A stretch of DNA of 64,000 nucleotides from positions 64,632,720 through 64,696,719 of the forward strand of contig NC_089788.1 in assembly GCF_040412425.1 (NCBI RefSeq). The letters are read 5' to 3'. Every line of letters begins with the position of its first letter. The first letter of the stretch is position 1. The notes beneath the pieces are model-generated. The model did no database searches and was not told the origin of the DNA. It saw only the letters and a program-made list of their open reading frames with translations. The stretch comes from Macrobrachium rosenbergii (taxonomy: Eukaryota > Arthropoda > Malacostraca > Decapoda > Palaemonidae). Shown piece after piece: positions 44,860 to 56,365 of this stretch. The translations under genes and the position numbers were made by a program.

Positions 44860-46050
44860 CATATCTGAAAAGCGAGTAAATATATCTGAAAAGCAGGTAA
44901 TACGTTTTAAAAGCGAGTAAACACATTTGAACAGTGAGTTAATATATATGAAATGTGAGTAAATACATCTGAAAAACGAGTAAATACATCTTAAATGCGA
45001 ATAAATATATCTGGAAACCGAGTGAATACATCTGAAAAGCGAGCAAATATATCTAAAAAGCGAGTAAACACAATGAAGAGCGAGTAAATACATTTGAAAA
45101 GCGAGTAAATATATATGAAAAGCTAAAAAAATATCTGTAAACCGAGTAAATTACATCTGAAAGCGAGTAAATACATCTGAAAAGTGCGTAATTACATTTG
45201 AAGAGCGAGCAAATATATCTGAAAAGCGAGTAAATAAATTTGAAGAGAGTAAATACATTTAAAAAGCGAGTAAATATATCCGAAATGTGAGTGAGTAAAT
45301 ACATTTGAAAAGCGAGTAAATATATCTGAAAAGAGAGTAACTACATCTGAAGAGAGTAAATACATTTGAAAAGCGAGTAAATATATCTGAAATGTGAGCG
45401 AGTAAATACATATGAAAAGCGAGTAAATGCATTTGAAGAGACAGTAAATACATTTGAAAAGCGAGTAAATATATCTGAAATGTAAATACATGAAAAGCGA
45501 GTAAATATTTATGAAAAACTAAGTACGTGTATCTGAAAACTGAGTAAATACATTTGAAAAGCGAGTAAATATATCTGAAATGTGAGTAAATACATATGAA
45601 ACAGTAAAATTTATGAAAAGCTAGTAAGTGTATCTGAAAACTGAGTAAAAACATTTGAAAAGCGAGTAAATATATCTGAAATGTGAGTAAATACATATGA
45701 AAAGCGAGTAAATATTTATGAAAAGCTAGTAAGTGTATCTGAAAACTGAGTAAATACATTTGAAAAGCGAGTAAATATATCTGAAATGTGAGTAAATACA
45801 TATGAAAAGCGAGTAAATATTTATGAAAAGCTAGTAAGTGTATCTGAAAACCGAGTAAATACACCTGAAAAGCGAGTAAATATATCTGAAATGTGAGTAA
45901 ATACATATGAAAAGTGAGTAAATATTTATGAAAAGCTAGTATGTGTACCTGAAAACCGAGTAAATACATCTGAAAATGAGCAAATATATCTGAAAAGCAA
46001 GTAAATATATCTGAAGGCGAGTAAATATATCTGAAAAGCAAGTGGTACGC
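44860..46050 (-). repeat. 21-bp minisatellite with 105-bp higher-order units
   Basis: Basic unit close to TGAAAAGCGAGTAAATACATC, with about 55 copies. From about 45475 to 45990 it is organised in blocks of five, starting CTGAAATGTGAG at 45575, 45676, 45781 and 45886 (105-bp spacing; the first interval is shortened by 4 bp). The minus strand is open for long runs of 7-residue repeats ([22 protein letters not shown]), the longest 277 codons at 45259-46092. The plus strand is full of TAA. No initiation or splice context supports a gene. Confidence 0.92.
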
Positions 46051-46184
46051 ACAATCTCGCGAAGCAAAAGCACTAAATTCGAAATCAGTCAATCTCCATT
46101 GACATAAAAGCTCACAGAAGACTTAAAAAAAAAAAACTAAGAAATCTTTCGACGATGATATATATCATAATGACTACTGTTGTG

Positions 46185-46350
46185 AGGGGGAAAGGGAAAA
46201 AAAAAGCCACCACTTCGAGTAATTATGTCTGGAAGATAAAGGTCCCGGGATGCCACTGACATCCAGACAGGAGAACAACATTCCCAGAATGGCAGAACAA
46301 AGGATCTGGGGAATGTGGCATTAATATCATCTTCGTAGAAATGGGAAGCC
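46185..46350 (-). pseudogene. LINE RT C-terminal fragment
   Basis: The minus-strand frame reads INATFPRSFVLPFWECCSPV and continues WMSVASRDLYLPDIITRSG. This matches the FRSFVLP.LEYCSPVW.SA...HL..LD...R motif found downstream of the active site in Jockey/CR1-type LINE RTs. Only the distal RT and early post-RT segment survive, and the frame then enters unrelated sequence. 46350-46960 shows nothing else. Confidence 0.7.
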
Positions 46351-46962
46351 TTGGGAACAATACTTAAGCTTTCCGGGCAGCATCGGAAAAGAACGGGATA
46401 GAGAGTTTTAGGGGAATGGAGAAAGGAAGAGACGAGGGACACTAAAGAATGTAGGAGTGATTAAAGAGAGCAAGGGGGGAAATGAAAGGTGGGAAGATGG
46501 AGAAGAGAATAGGAAAGGGGGAAAAGATTAGACGTGACAGGAGAGAACTCCAGGGTAAAACTGGTGAGGAATGTAAATACAGAGGAAAGGAAATGAGACT
46601 ATGAGAGATCAGGATATTAAAGCATGGTGGGAATATAAAGAGGAAGGAAAGCAAATGTCCTAAACATGAAAGAAGGAAGGAATAAAATGTACACAAGAAA
46701 AAAAGGGATAATAATATGGACGAAAACAGAGGAATTAGTAAGAAAAAGAGGGGGAGAGCAAAGATGAACGCATTAAGGGTATGGATAGTAAGTAGCAATA
46801 GTAACAGAAAAGGCTGAAGAAACAAGGTAAAAAGTAAAATTTTTAATTATAAAGTACAAGAAACTAGTGTAAAAGTAAATCGATAAGAAATGGGGGGTTA
46901 AAAAACAAAAAGGATAAATAGCTAAAAAATAAGAGAAGGAAGAAAAACAAGAAGAGAAGACT

Positions 46963-47017
<55 letters not shown>
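46963..47017. repeat. (CT)n microsatellite
   Basis: CT tract; the downstream 47020-47340 is a diverged copy of 43715-44470 (ATAATGCACATCATAAGGCT, ACTGTCATTAATGAAACACC, CCATGATTAATCCAAGACTT). Confidence 0.95.
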
Positions 47018-47018
<1 letters not shown>

Positions 47019-47019
47019 C

Positions 47020-47340
47020 GTTTCATAATGCACATCATAAGGCTGCCAATACGCACGGCAATAATGAACCGAGACCTTCCCATTATTTCATTATGACTGT
47101 CATTAATGAAACACCGAACATTATTTCTTTCTGGAAAGTATCGTCACGAGAAAAAGTATCCATCCGGTTTATCTCTTTCGGCCTCACACACTGATAACAA
47201 TAATCGTGCCATTCCAACAGCCATTAACGGAAATAGGAGGGAATGTCATGAATCGAATCATGACATGCATCATTTCCCATGATTAATCCAAGACTTTTTC
47301 TGTCGCAATGCTGCAGATCGGGGGGTCCAGGGCCACGCCA
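47020..47340 (+). repeat. Diverged copy of the 43715-44470 block
   Basis: Shares, in order, the CT tract, an ATA-CACATCAT motif, CTGTCATTAA(T/G)GAAAC, CACTGATAA, (T)GATTAATCCA/TTCAGG and a GATCGG end with 43715-44470, but has no AAT arrays. This implies AAT expansion in the other copy. Confidence 0.5.
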
Positions 47341-47405
47341 AAGCGGAAATGCACGCGGACACGTGCGCACACAGACAACTGGAGACAAGACACACATACA
47401 CATAC

Positions 47406-47407
<2 letters not shown>

Positions 47408-47462
<55 letters not shown>
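47408..47462. repeat. (TA)n microsatellite
   Basis: Preceded by ACACACATACACATACAG. Confidence 0.95.
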
Positions 47463-47465
<3 letters not shown>

Positions 47466-47624
47466 ATATGGATATGGGTAGATAGATATTGACTAATTGA
47501 TTTGATATTAAATTTTTCTGGTGTCACAACAAGTCATTGACACCGAAAAATATGTTAGTACATATATACAGTATATACATATATACATATAATTAAATAT
47601 AATGTATATTTATTTAAATATATA

Positions 47625-47626
47625 TA

Positions 47627-47685
<59 letters not shown>
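47625..47685. repeat. (TA)n microsatellite
   Basis: TA tract followed by TGTGTGTGTGTGTG. 47700-49570 has no recognised gene or repeat; a tRNA-like GGATAAGTGGTTAAGACC at 48709 has no matching B-box. Confidence 0.95.
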
Positions 47686-47695
<10 letters not shown>

Positions 47696-49570
47696 ATACA
47701 CGTGTCACGTGTGTGTGTTTCTATGTGTATCATCAAACAATTCACCCTGATGCAGGTGAAGTTGCAATTTAAAAACAAGTAAGCGATGATCACTGTCACA
47801 TTCAGACTTGACCACTGGAGAAGGCAAATCCTTCTGGCAAATATCTTCAAAAGCATCAACTGCCTTATACACCTTAACAATAAGCTCGTAAACTCTTCAA
47901 ACTCTGACCCCTGATCTCCATCCTGTAACCCACTCTCGCTCTTCTTGGATATCAAGGACCTTTCACCTCACCAGCAACACTTGTGAATTATACTCCCTCT
48001 CTGCTAACCTATTGTCCTCCGTTCTCTCGACGGGACTGAACCACCTCATACCACTTCTCTTTACTAATACCACTGAAATGCACCTTGAACAAACTTCGAC
48101 GAATTCATACTAGTTTCACGACCCATTTCGTCAACCTACAAACCTGCAACAGTCCTATCCCCGACTATTTTCATCGTTCAATCAGCAAAAATATGACAAA
48201 AGTCAAGAGACATAATACACACTTGTATGAGGTCAAAACTGACACTAAATTAGTCACTCCTCCGTCTATATGTTTTAACATATAACAAAAGCTTCGATTT
48301 TATGAAAAGAGCCAAGTCATAAACATATATTTTATTTTATTCAATATTTTATTCAATCCTGTTTCCAGAATTACACGGAGATACTCCACAGCTATTTAAT
48401 GCTATATTCAGATGTGCTGTTAAAAACCACGGGGTTCCAAAATCAAAAATAAATGCCGAGATCCTGAGTCAACTGTAATAACTATCATTGACGTGAAAAC
48501 TAGAACAATAAATGAAAATTAGGGATGGTTACATAAACAGAAACTACGAGATTAGAATTCAAAGCGTTCAGTTACGAAGAACAAAGAATACCTACCCGCA
48601 CCTACTTTACGAATTATGCACTAGTCACATAGGATTATGACAAATGGCACCCCACATTACCATAAATTCACGATTAGATATCACTGTAGTCAATCAGTGA
48701 TTCAGCAGGATAAGTGGTTAAGACCATCCCTAAGCACTGTACAGAACAGAAATCAGAATTACCAACCGCAGAAATAAGGAATGCCAACAGCAAGACTCAG
48801 TGTTGCCAAGCGAACCTTGCATCATCATCTTATCTTGGAAATGACTATCATTACCTGGGTCTCGTATATCAGCGTCCTCATCAGCAGAGCAATGAACAGT
48901 GATGAATCCATGAATAAATCAAGATAATTACCATCACACGACCCACACATTTATTACGGATACCCTTGATGATCCTCAGAGAACCCTCAGACACACCTGA
49001 AATCACAGCGTGAGGCCTGGACAACCAAAGGTAATTTAGGACAAGTAACTCAGGCATATTTCAGTACTAAGAAAACTCAAATTAAGCTGGAGTAATAATG
49101 AAAATCATGACCAATGCATCTTTTTACATGATGGGAAACACCAGACCCGTTATTTTCGCTCAGCAAATGTCAAAAGCGTGTGTGTGTATCTATGTGAATC
49201 TATGTGAAGATAATCTGACTACTTTCATATCTAAGTTACAACCTTATTAATAACTATTGTCGTAACCGAATTTTTACTTCTGAATGATTCAAGAGAGCGT
49301 TAGGGTGTCAGTTTTCCAATTCCATGGCATACTGCAAAAAATCAAGAACATTTTTTTACCACTCATAAATGCTGATCGCTATCGGAACACAGAATTCTAT
49401 ACCGACCTCTGCGTTTACCGAATCATTCGCCATAGCAGAAGTTTAATTCAGGCGAAATTGATGTTAGCGCTCGCGTGAAACCACTTTAACCAACAATGAA
49501 AGTTTCCATTTTGCCAGTAATACTAAACACTTGATGTAAAGTTCGTTTGGTAGCTACTTGAAGATGTAAA

Positions 49571-49923
49571 TAAGGGAGTGTTGCTCACATATTGACTTGG
49601 GTTACAAAAACGTATAGGACTAACAGAAAATTTTATTGAAAGTCACTAATTCCATCTAGATTCTGCTCCTAACCGCTGAGAGCAAAATTTGCATAGAAAA
49701 AAAAAGAAGAAAAATGGTATTTTAGTATGCGTCCGTAAAAACGGCTATTTCTTTAAAACTATTAGAGATAAATAGCTAAACTAAGTCTCATTTAATAGCT
49801 AAAGAGTGTGTCAACAATACCTGGACAAAAACTCTAGGTGGAAATAGTGTCTTTTAATAAAATTTTCATTTAAGTTATATCCGTTTATGTAACCCAAGTC
49901 AATATTTGAGCAACAGTCCCTAA
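49571..49923. mobile_element. Tourist/PIF-Harbinger-like MITE with TAA target duplication
   Basis: Element 49574-49920 (347 bp). Its ends GGGAGTGTTGCTCACATATT and, on the other strand, GGGACTGTTGCTCAAATATT continue as inverted repeats for about 85-90 bp (GACTTGGGTTACA, AAAATTTTATT, TCCA(T/C)CTAGA). TAA occurs immediately outside both ends (49571-49573 and 49921-49923). Three-base TWA duplications and GGG-starting ends are characteristic of PIF/Harbinger and Tourist MITEs. There is no transposase. Confidence 0.85.
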
Positions 49924-50435
49924 GTTTCCATGTTAGAAAACATCTTTAGAATAATATAAAACCTTGCTGCAACTATTCTACCCGTCATGTAGTTTGATCA
50001 AGATTGTTTTGCTCACCTTTACGTTCTCGCTATATAAATAAATTTCATTACAATACACTAAAAATATAATAAACTCTGTCCTACAACAGACATTAGCCAA
50101 GTAACACACGACGGATTCTCAGCACGCAGCAGGAAATATCGAATTTAAAACCACTCAGGAACAACTTCAAAGCACCAAACCACAATATCGTTGACAACAC
50201 ATTTACAGCGATTAGGGAATGCACTTACGCTCTTAATAGTGCCACCTGTGGAATATTCATGATCGCCGCACTGAACGTACGGGTGCCAATCACTCTCGAA
50301 ATCCTGAGCACCGTTTCCTTCGGTTGCCCAACACGCAAGATTAATGTAAGGATATACGCAAACAAAACTACGAATGTTGGTAACTTGTGTATGCAGATGT
50401 ATACACACGTATTTGCTGATGGATGGGTGGTGAGA

Positions 50436-50697
50436 GAATGGAGGATATGGAAGTTGCTGATTTATTTCGTTATCTAAGCAGAATGGAAGTTGCTGATTTA
50501 TTTCGTTATCTAAGGAGAATGGAAGTTGCTGATTTATTTCGTTATCTAAGGAGAATGGAAGTTGCTGATTTATTTCGTTATCTAAGGAGTGTGGAAGTTG
50601 CTGATTTATTTTGTTATCTAAGGAGAATGGAATTTGCTGATTTATTTCGTTATCTAAGAAGAGGGGAAGTTGCTGATTTATTTCGTTATCTAAGAAT
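50436..50697 (+). repeat. 36-bp minisatellite, about 7 copies
   Basis: Unit close to AATGGAAGTTGCTGATTTAT followed by TTCGTTATCTAAGGAG. Open on the plus strand as 12-residue repeats (MEVADLFRYLRR) for about 99 codons from 50423, and on the minus strand as NEINQQLPFSLD repeats for 214 codons (50145-50789). No host-gene context was seen; the repeat lies about 90 bp upstream of a LINE fragment. Confidence 0.9.
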
Positions 50698-50782
50698 AAA
50701 AGTATCGGTTGATGGCATGTGAAAGAAGTCGAGTTATAAAATTCAAGGATTTTAACATTTTTGCAAAAAAAAAAAATTAAAA

Positions 50783-51066
50783 TTAACATTATTTATGGAA
50801 GTGAAGTTTTGATATTTTTGATATTCGCTGCGCATGAATGAAAACAAAAGAACAGATTGCTACGAACAATCGCTTGTGCACTATATGTACAGTAAGAGGA
50901 GTTGAGAGGCCAAGAAATACAGATATAGCAAAGAGGTGGCAAAACAGTCAGAAACGATTACAGACTTGACCAGACTAATCATTACTCTGAATTGGTCTGG
51001 ACATGTGTTGAAAATGGAGGCAGACAGACTAGTGACAAATTGCAGTACGGAATTTCAAAGCATTAA
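50783..51066 (+). pseudogene. LINE ORF2 C-terminal fragment
   Basis: Frames read IYGSEVLIFLIFAAHE, then NRLLRTIACAL, then ITLNWSGHVLKMEADRLV. YGSE and W.GHV.(R/K)M in this order are the two landmarks of the region after the RT domain in many LINEs. Frameshifts and stops separate them. Confidence 0.65.
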
Positions 51067-51438
51067 CTGTGGAGCATCACTATATTGTGATCGAAAATAA
51101 TGAGTAAAAAAGCCCTTTTTTATCCCCTTTTTTGTATATTTTTATGTCTTAAAATATACAATTTATCAATTATATTATTGTGGCTTTTTTACTCTTTCAA
51201 AGCATTGCTTATGAGTCTCCTGTGTGGGTAGCCTATATGAAATGGCTGATGTTGTGGAAGTTTTGCGCACTGCAGTTACCTTTTGATTCGGCAGCTAGAG
51301 GATAAATGAGGCATAAACACCTGGCTTGCTTTCCTCTGCAGCCACGACCTATTTCTCAATTAATACTACAGTAAAACATCATCCCAGATATATTAATTAA
51401 TGTGGATATTCTTATAAGCACCTTTATTAACTTTACCT

Positions 51439-51443
51439 TACAC

Positions 51444-51474
<31 letters not shown>
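51439..51474. repeat. (CA)n microsatellite
   Basis: Short CA run with one CG interruption. 51480-52590 is pyrimidine-rich on the plus strand with no recognised gene. Confidence 0.9.
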
Positions 51475-52599
51475 TCAGTTATTCTTCTGGCCAAAGGCCC
51501 ATCATTCCTCTCACCAATTTTTGGCCAACTCACTAATTCATAAACATCCTGCAAACTCAGCTCTGAATCTTTTCATTTGAAATCTAAGATACTTCTGATG
51601 TCTTTACATTACTCTGTGTTTCAAACGCACTTACTAAACCCTCAACCGTAAAAGTCATTTGTACAAGATTTTTGCAATTTACATTGACCTCTCACACTCA
51701 AACATTATTTACATCTGCCTTTCCTCTGTACCTTTCATTCCGCAACTGCAAATTGTTCACAAAATCATCAGAGAAATGTATTCTTTCTTGACAGCATCTC
51801 TCAATTTGTATTTCATATTCTATGATTCATTCGTTCATTATCTTGTAGTTTTCATTTACTTTCCCCCATTACATTTTTTTCTCCTAAATTACTTGATCTA
51901 ATTCCTCCAACAATTTTCATTACTGTCACCATTTTTTCTCACTTAAACTGCAGTCAAGTACCTACTTAATCGTCTTACATATCTCTGAATGATCTTCCGT
52001 TCAACAGTTGCATTCCAAACAATGTCAGTTTTCCTCCAAGTAAAATTCTTTCAAAACCCCCATGGCACTAAATTTATTCCTCCCTCCCATGCACCTCTAG
52101 TGGCAAACACCCCTGCTGAAGAAGGGACTCCATCCATGAATTCTGCCTACTAATCTTAAACCCCTTTCACTTTGGTATCTTTAACTCTATCCCATTTTTC
52201 ATAAATATAATTGCTATAGGCTATCGTTTCTCATCAGACTTGATTTCTGAATTAAATTATATAAACATCCTGAATTATCTATCTCCAACAAAAATACCTG
52301 AATACTATAAATTCTCTTTTCACCTATCTACAAAATCATGTCACATCTTTGTCTTTTACAGACCTTTGCAATAAAATAATCCAACACACACTCTATCCCC
52401 TGCAAAAACAATCAAATATATGAGGCAGAATCTCACAAAAGTTTTCCTTTCGCTCTAAACATTCCATTCATGAACCACGGACTCTCACTAAAAGAGCATT
52501 TTCTCCTACTCCGTTCAATTTCATTCCCAAGATCCTTGAAGCAAATGATTTGCCACTTTTTCAATTGTCTTGCTGACAGCAAGAACCATCTGATGACAC

Positions 52600-52705
52600 T
52601 TAACCCCTCTCAACAGTCATGGAGCAGGGTGTGGAGCTAGCAACCTCACTCCATAATACTTGGTGAAAACTGAAAGGATTACCGTCCGGCGCAACTCCCT
52701 TTAAG
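52600..52705 (+). mobile_element. S4 SINE 3' fragment
   Basis: GGAGCTAGCAACCTCACTCC and ACTTGGTGAAAACTGAAAGG match 54430-54460 (CAGCAACCTCATCCCA, ACTTGTTGAAAACTAGGTGG). Confidence 0.5.
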
Positions 52706-52805
52706 AGAAAAAATGGGAAGGATTTTACAAACACATTTGCATACGCACACACATATATATGTATAATTAAATATATATAAATACTATATATGAAATACAT
52801 ATATA

Positions 52806-52940
<135 letters not shown>

Positions 52941-53004
52941 CAATTTTCACTATAATATCCATTTCGCTCTAATATTGGAAATAATACAGTATATATTTAT
53001 ATAT

Positions 53005-53005
53005 T

Positions 53006-53053
<48 letters not shown>

Positions 53054-53110
53054 ATTAAGCTACAAGAGTAATATCCAGCTCTAACTTGAAATAATACTGA
53101 AGGGAATTTA
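53005..53110. repeat. (TA)n with adjoining TA-linked module
   Basis: TA tract followed by ACATTAAGCTACAAGAGTAA and AATACTGAAGGGAATTTAT. The AAGCTACAAATGTC / GAAGGG(G)AATTA module is also seen at 12510-12560, 17703-17720, 41840-41890 and, inverted, at 54740-54790, mostly near TA tracts. Confidence 0.6.
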
Positions 53111-53116
53111 TTTTAG

Positions 53117-53126
<10 letters not shown>

Positions 53127-53185
<59 letters not shown>
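53127..53185 (+). repeat. (GA)n microsatellite
   Basis: GA tract following ATATATATAT. Confidence 0.95.
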
Positions 53186-53188
<3 letters not shown>

Positions 53189-53537
53189 ATATACAGATAT
53201 ATTTATACGTATCATCTGCAAGTTCATGAAATAAAAAGAGTAAATGATAAAACATGTATTGCCTGTATTCATTTTATTTCACGTTCAGAAAATATTCCAG
53301 GCATTTCCTCTTCACCTGCAAAGCAAAACTTATCAGAAGCTAAAATAAAATATAATAAAATGTGAGTTACTGATCACTTTGATTAAATCTTATCAACTGC
53401 TACCGAAAGCAAAGGTTTTGTTGAATAAAGGAAATGATGTGGAATTCGAAACTTTAAAAACAAATTTTATTCAAAATTACTCAAAAAATACATACGAACT
53501 AGCAACAGAAAGCTGAAATTAAAAATAAGACGGCAAA

Positions 53538-53605
53538 AATAGATTATTCATTCATGCATTTTTAACAAAAATGGATTATTTATTCATGCATTTTTAACAA
53601 AATGT
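53538..53605 (+). repeat. Two-copy ~40-bp tandem repeat
   Basis: GATTATT(C/T)ATTCATGCATT followed by TTTAACAAAA is present twice in succession. Confidence 0.75.
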
Positions 53606-53841
53606 CATAAAAATGGATTTAAAATAAAACGTGAGAAAATCCAATTCTCTTATGACAAAAATTAGAGGATCAAATTTTCATCAAAATACTAATTTCCATC
53701 TGACGAACAAAATAATAAATTCATGGTCCCTCTGGAAAAGGCGCTTCGCGGAAAACGTTGTTGCAAACTATTTTCCAAAGCCAGTTTGGATTGCTATCGG
53801 AATTAAACATTTGTGAGACGATTCAATGAATTACTTAATTA

Positions 53842-54178
53842 TTGGGTTTTAGTTTTCTGTAAAAGAAAACTACTGAGATAGCTATTTGTCTGTCCGTCCG
53901 CACTTTTTCTGCCCGCCCTCAGATCTTAAAAACTACTGAGGCTGCAGGCCTGCAAATTGGTATGGTGATCATCCCTCTTCCAATCATAAAACATACCAAA
54001 TTGCAGACCTCTAGCCTCAGTAGTTTTTATTCTATATAAGGTTAATGTTATCTATGACCGGCCACCACCGGGCCGTGGGTGAGTTTCATGGGCTGCGGCT
54101 GAGAATTTCATACAGCATTATATGCTGTACAGAAAACTCGATTGCGCCTAAGAAACTTCGGCGCATTTTTTACTTGTT
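53842..54178 (-). mobile_element. S2 palindromic MITE-like element, copy 5
   Basis: Minus-oriented complete copy: starts TAGTTTTCTGTAAAAGAAAA, then CCGCCCTCAGATCTT, the inverted pair CTACTGAGGCTGCAGGCCTG and CAGACCTCTAGCCTCAGTAG, GGCCACCACCGGGCCGTGG, and CTGTACAGAAAACTCGATTG. The AGTTTTCTGTA/TACAGAAAACT ends are well preserved. Confidence 0.8.
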
Positions 54179-54244
54179 GTCTAGTGTCACAACTACTATG
54201 GTCACAGACACCATCAGCATACACACGTGTATGTGTATGCGTTT

Positions 54245-54500
54245 GTTCGTTTGGGACGTCTATCTCGCCAGTGAAAACCGGGGTTCGATTCCTGAGTGAG
54301 CCGGTAAGCTTTACGCAAATACCATGAAATTTTATGGTGGCACTGTTGACATAAGCACATACTTATGTACTACAATTAGTACGTTAAAGTGTCAAAACCA
54401 GGTGGAGATGGATAAGGGTCCAGCAACCTCATCCCAAAAAACTTGTTGAAAACTAGGTGGTTATCAATTTCCAGACTCGCCGCCTCTCAATGGAAAAGGC
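54245..54500 (+). mobile_element. S4 tRNA-headed SINE, copy 2
   Basis: A CTCGCCAGTGAAAACCGGGG arm and B-box GGTTCGATTCC, followed by GTGGCACTGTTGACATAAGC and AACCTCATCCCAAAAAACTT. The A-box is less clear than in 42588-42800. AAATAAATAAAATAAA-type tail sequence follows. Confidence 0.7.
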
Positions 54501-54619
54501 TCATGATCAAATAAATAAAATAAAAATAAACAAACAAAAATGTGTGTTTAACCTTTTGTCTCCTTCGTTTATACTGACGCAGTAAATAAACACATGACAA
54601 TACCCACCAACGACTTCCA

Positions 54620-54800
54620 GTCGACGTTCTAGACCATTCGGCTGTCAAGAGAGGTATAAGTTAATGCCGACTCTACCGTACATATACCCGCCGGGAGTTC
54701 TAGTCACTTAGGAACCAAATTATTTATCACTTATAATTCCCCTTCGGTGATATTCCCGAAGTAGTGCGAATTGGATATTAAACGACAGTTTCAGCTAAAT
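54620..54800 (-). mobile_element. tRNA-like SINE, counterpart of 12300-12560
   Basis: On the minus strand GACAGCCGAATGGTCTAGAA resembles a tRNA A-box. GAGGTATAAGTTAATGCCGA and ACTCTACCGTACATATACCC are shared with 12368-12407. The segment ATTCCCCTTCGGTGATATTC and GCGAATTGGATATTAAACGA continues to a TA tract at 54840. Confidence 0.55.
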
Positions 54801-54835
54801 GTTTGTGCATAAAATCTCACGGTGATGTGATAAAA

Positions 54836-54839
<4 letters not shown>

Positions 54840-54906
<67 letters not shown>

Positions 54907-54922
54907 CAGGTTTTCTGATAGT

Positions 54923-55000
<78 letters not shown>
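54840..55000. repeat. Two (TA)n tracts separated by 30 bp
   Basis: TA at 54840-54903 and 54933-55000. The spacer TATCAGGTTTTCTGATAG is a short palindrome and recurs (CTATCAGAAAACCTGAC) next to the TA tract at 55110. Confidence 0.95.
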
Positions 55001-55010
<10 letters not shown>

Positions 55011-55105
55011 TACATTATATATATATTTATATATTGTAACGAACCTTGAAGAGCAGGTAAACAATTCAAACAAGGTAGTTTAAAAACAAACTATCAGAAA
55101 ACCTG

Positions 55106-55109
<4 letters not shown>

Positions 55110-55186
<77 letters not shown>
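55110..55186. repeat. (TA)n microsatellite
   Basis: Pure TA, preceded by CTATCAGAAAACCTGACA. Confidence 0.95.
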
Positions 55187-55189
<3 letters not shown>

Positions 55190-55431
55190 ACACAACGAAT
55201 TTTTAAAGAAAACAAAATATTACATCTTAGTATCTACAATACACAGAGAATCATAATAAAAAGAGAATTGCAAACTAGAATATATTTTAAAACTTATGGA
55301 TGCAAAAAAAAACCTCAATACGAAATCTCTTGACACATCAAAGAAAGCACACCGGTAGGCTGCATCAGGGGACCGCAAGAACATGGCTTTTATGCTAATA
55401 AGAACATCAAGCAAGGGAGAAAGGACTTCCT

Positions 55432-55433
<2 letters not shown>

Positions 55434-55484
<51 letters not shown>

Positions 55485-55553
55485 CCTTTGGAAAAGGGCG
55501 ACAAGAAAACGAGAATTCCTCTGAGAGAGCGAGGAGAATGAGGAGTGGAATAC

Positions 55554-55603
<50 letters not shown>

Positions 55604-55686
55604 AAAAATTCTCTAGGGAGCAACAGAGAGAGAGAGAGAGAGAGCAGAGAAAACAAAAATTCTCTGAGGGCGAGAGAAAAAGGAGC

Positions 55687-55724
<38 letters not shown>

Positions 55725-55770
55725 CAAAAATTCTCTGAGGGAGCGAGAGAAAATGAGGAGAGGAATACCG

Positions 55771-55829
<59 letters not shown>
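55434..55829 (+). repeat. Compound GA array with repeated ~50-bp spacers
   Basis: Five GA tracts separated by spacers sharing AAAACAAAAATTCTCTGAGG, GAGCGAGAGAAAATGAGGAG and GGAATACC. At least three spacers are recognisable copies, so the block is a higher-order minisatellite of GA plus spacer. Confidence 0.9.
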
Positions 55830-55831
<2 letters not shown>

Positions 55832-56214
55832 GGTCACATCTCTCCATTTACAGAGACCCTGAAGCCCAGCATGACAGAGGAATGGAGGAAGGAAAGAGAG
55901 GGGGGCTAATGAACAAGATAAAAGAATCCTCGGACAGGAAATGAAGTAAATAACGCTAAGGATGTGAAGTCATTTCCTCCCCTCTTCCTCGTACTACTTT
56001 TTGTTTATGTTACTGTAGTTGCTTTTCTTTTTTTTTTTTTTTGCTGCTGTGGATGTTATTATTAGTCTTAAAAAAGTGGTGTTCATTTGTAAGAATTCCG
56101 TTAATAGCAATAGGTTAATCACTGTGTGTATACAGTACTTCATTTCTGAAAGAACTTCAAACAGTTGTGGGTGTGAGCACGCACACACTCACACACGAAC
56201 ATATCTTTAATATA

Positions 56215-56266
56215 TATATGCATATGTGCATGTATATACATTATATATAAATATAAATATAAATAA

Positions 56267-56362
<96 letters not shown>
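56215..56362. repeat. (TA)n block
   Basis: TA tracts with AAATATAAATATAAATAA at the left. 55830-56210 and 56450-57110 contain no recognised gene; 56600-56780 is modestly CpG-rich. Confidence 0.95.

Positions 56363-56365
<3 letters not shown>

Noticed and set aside
45259..46092. 277-codon reverse-strand open frame as a real gene
   Set aside because: It lies almost entirely inside the 21-bp minisatellite, and overlapping reverse frames show the same peptide after indels.
48709..48780. tRNA gene or SINE head (GGATAAGTGGTTAAGACC)
   Set aside because: Only an A-box-like stretch. No B-box or cloverleaf could be found within the expected distance.
50145..50789. 214-codon reverse frame with NEINQQLP repeats
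   Set aside because: It reads through a 36-bp minisatellite with an equally open forward frame. No homology or gene context is recognised.
51480..52590. Decayed retroelement on the reverse strand
   Set aside because: The region is pyrimidine-rich with broken frames. No RT, endonuclease or integrase motif could be identified.
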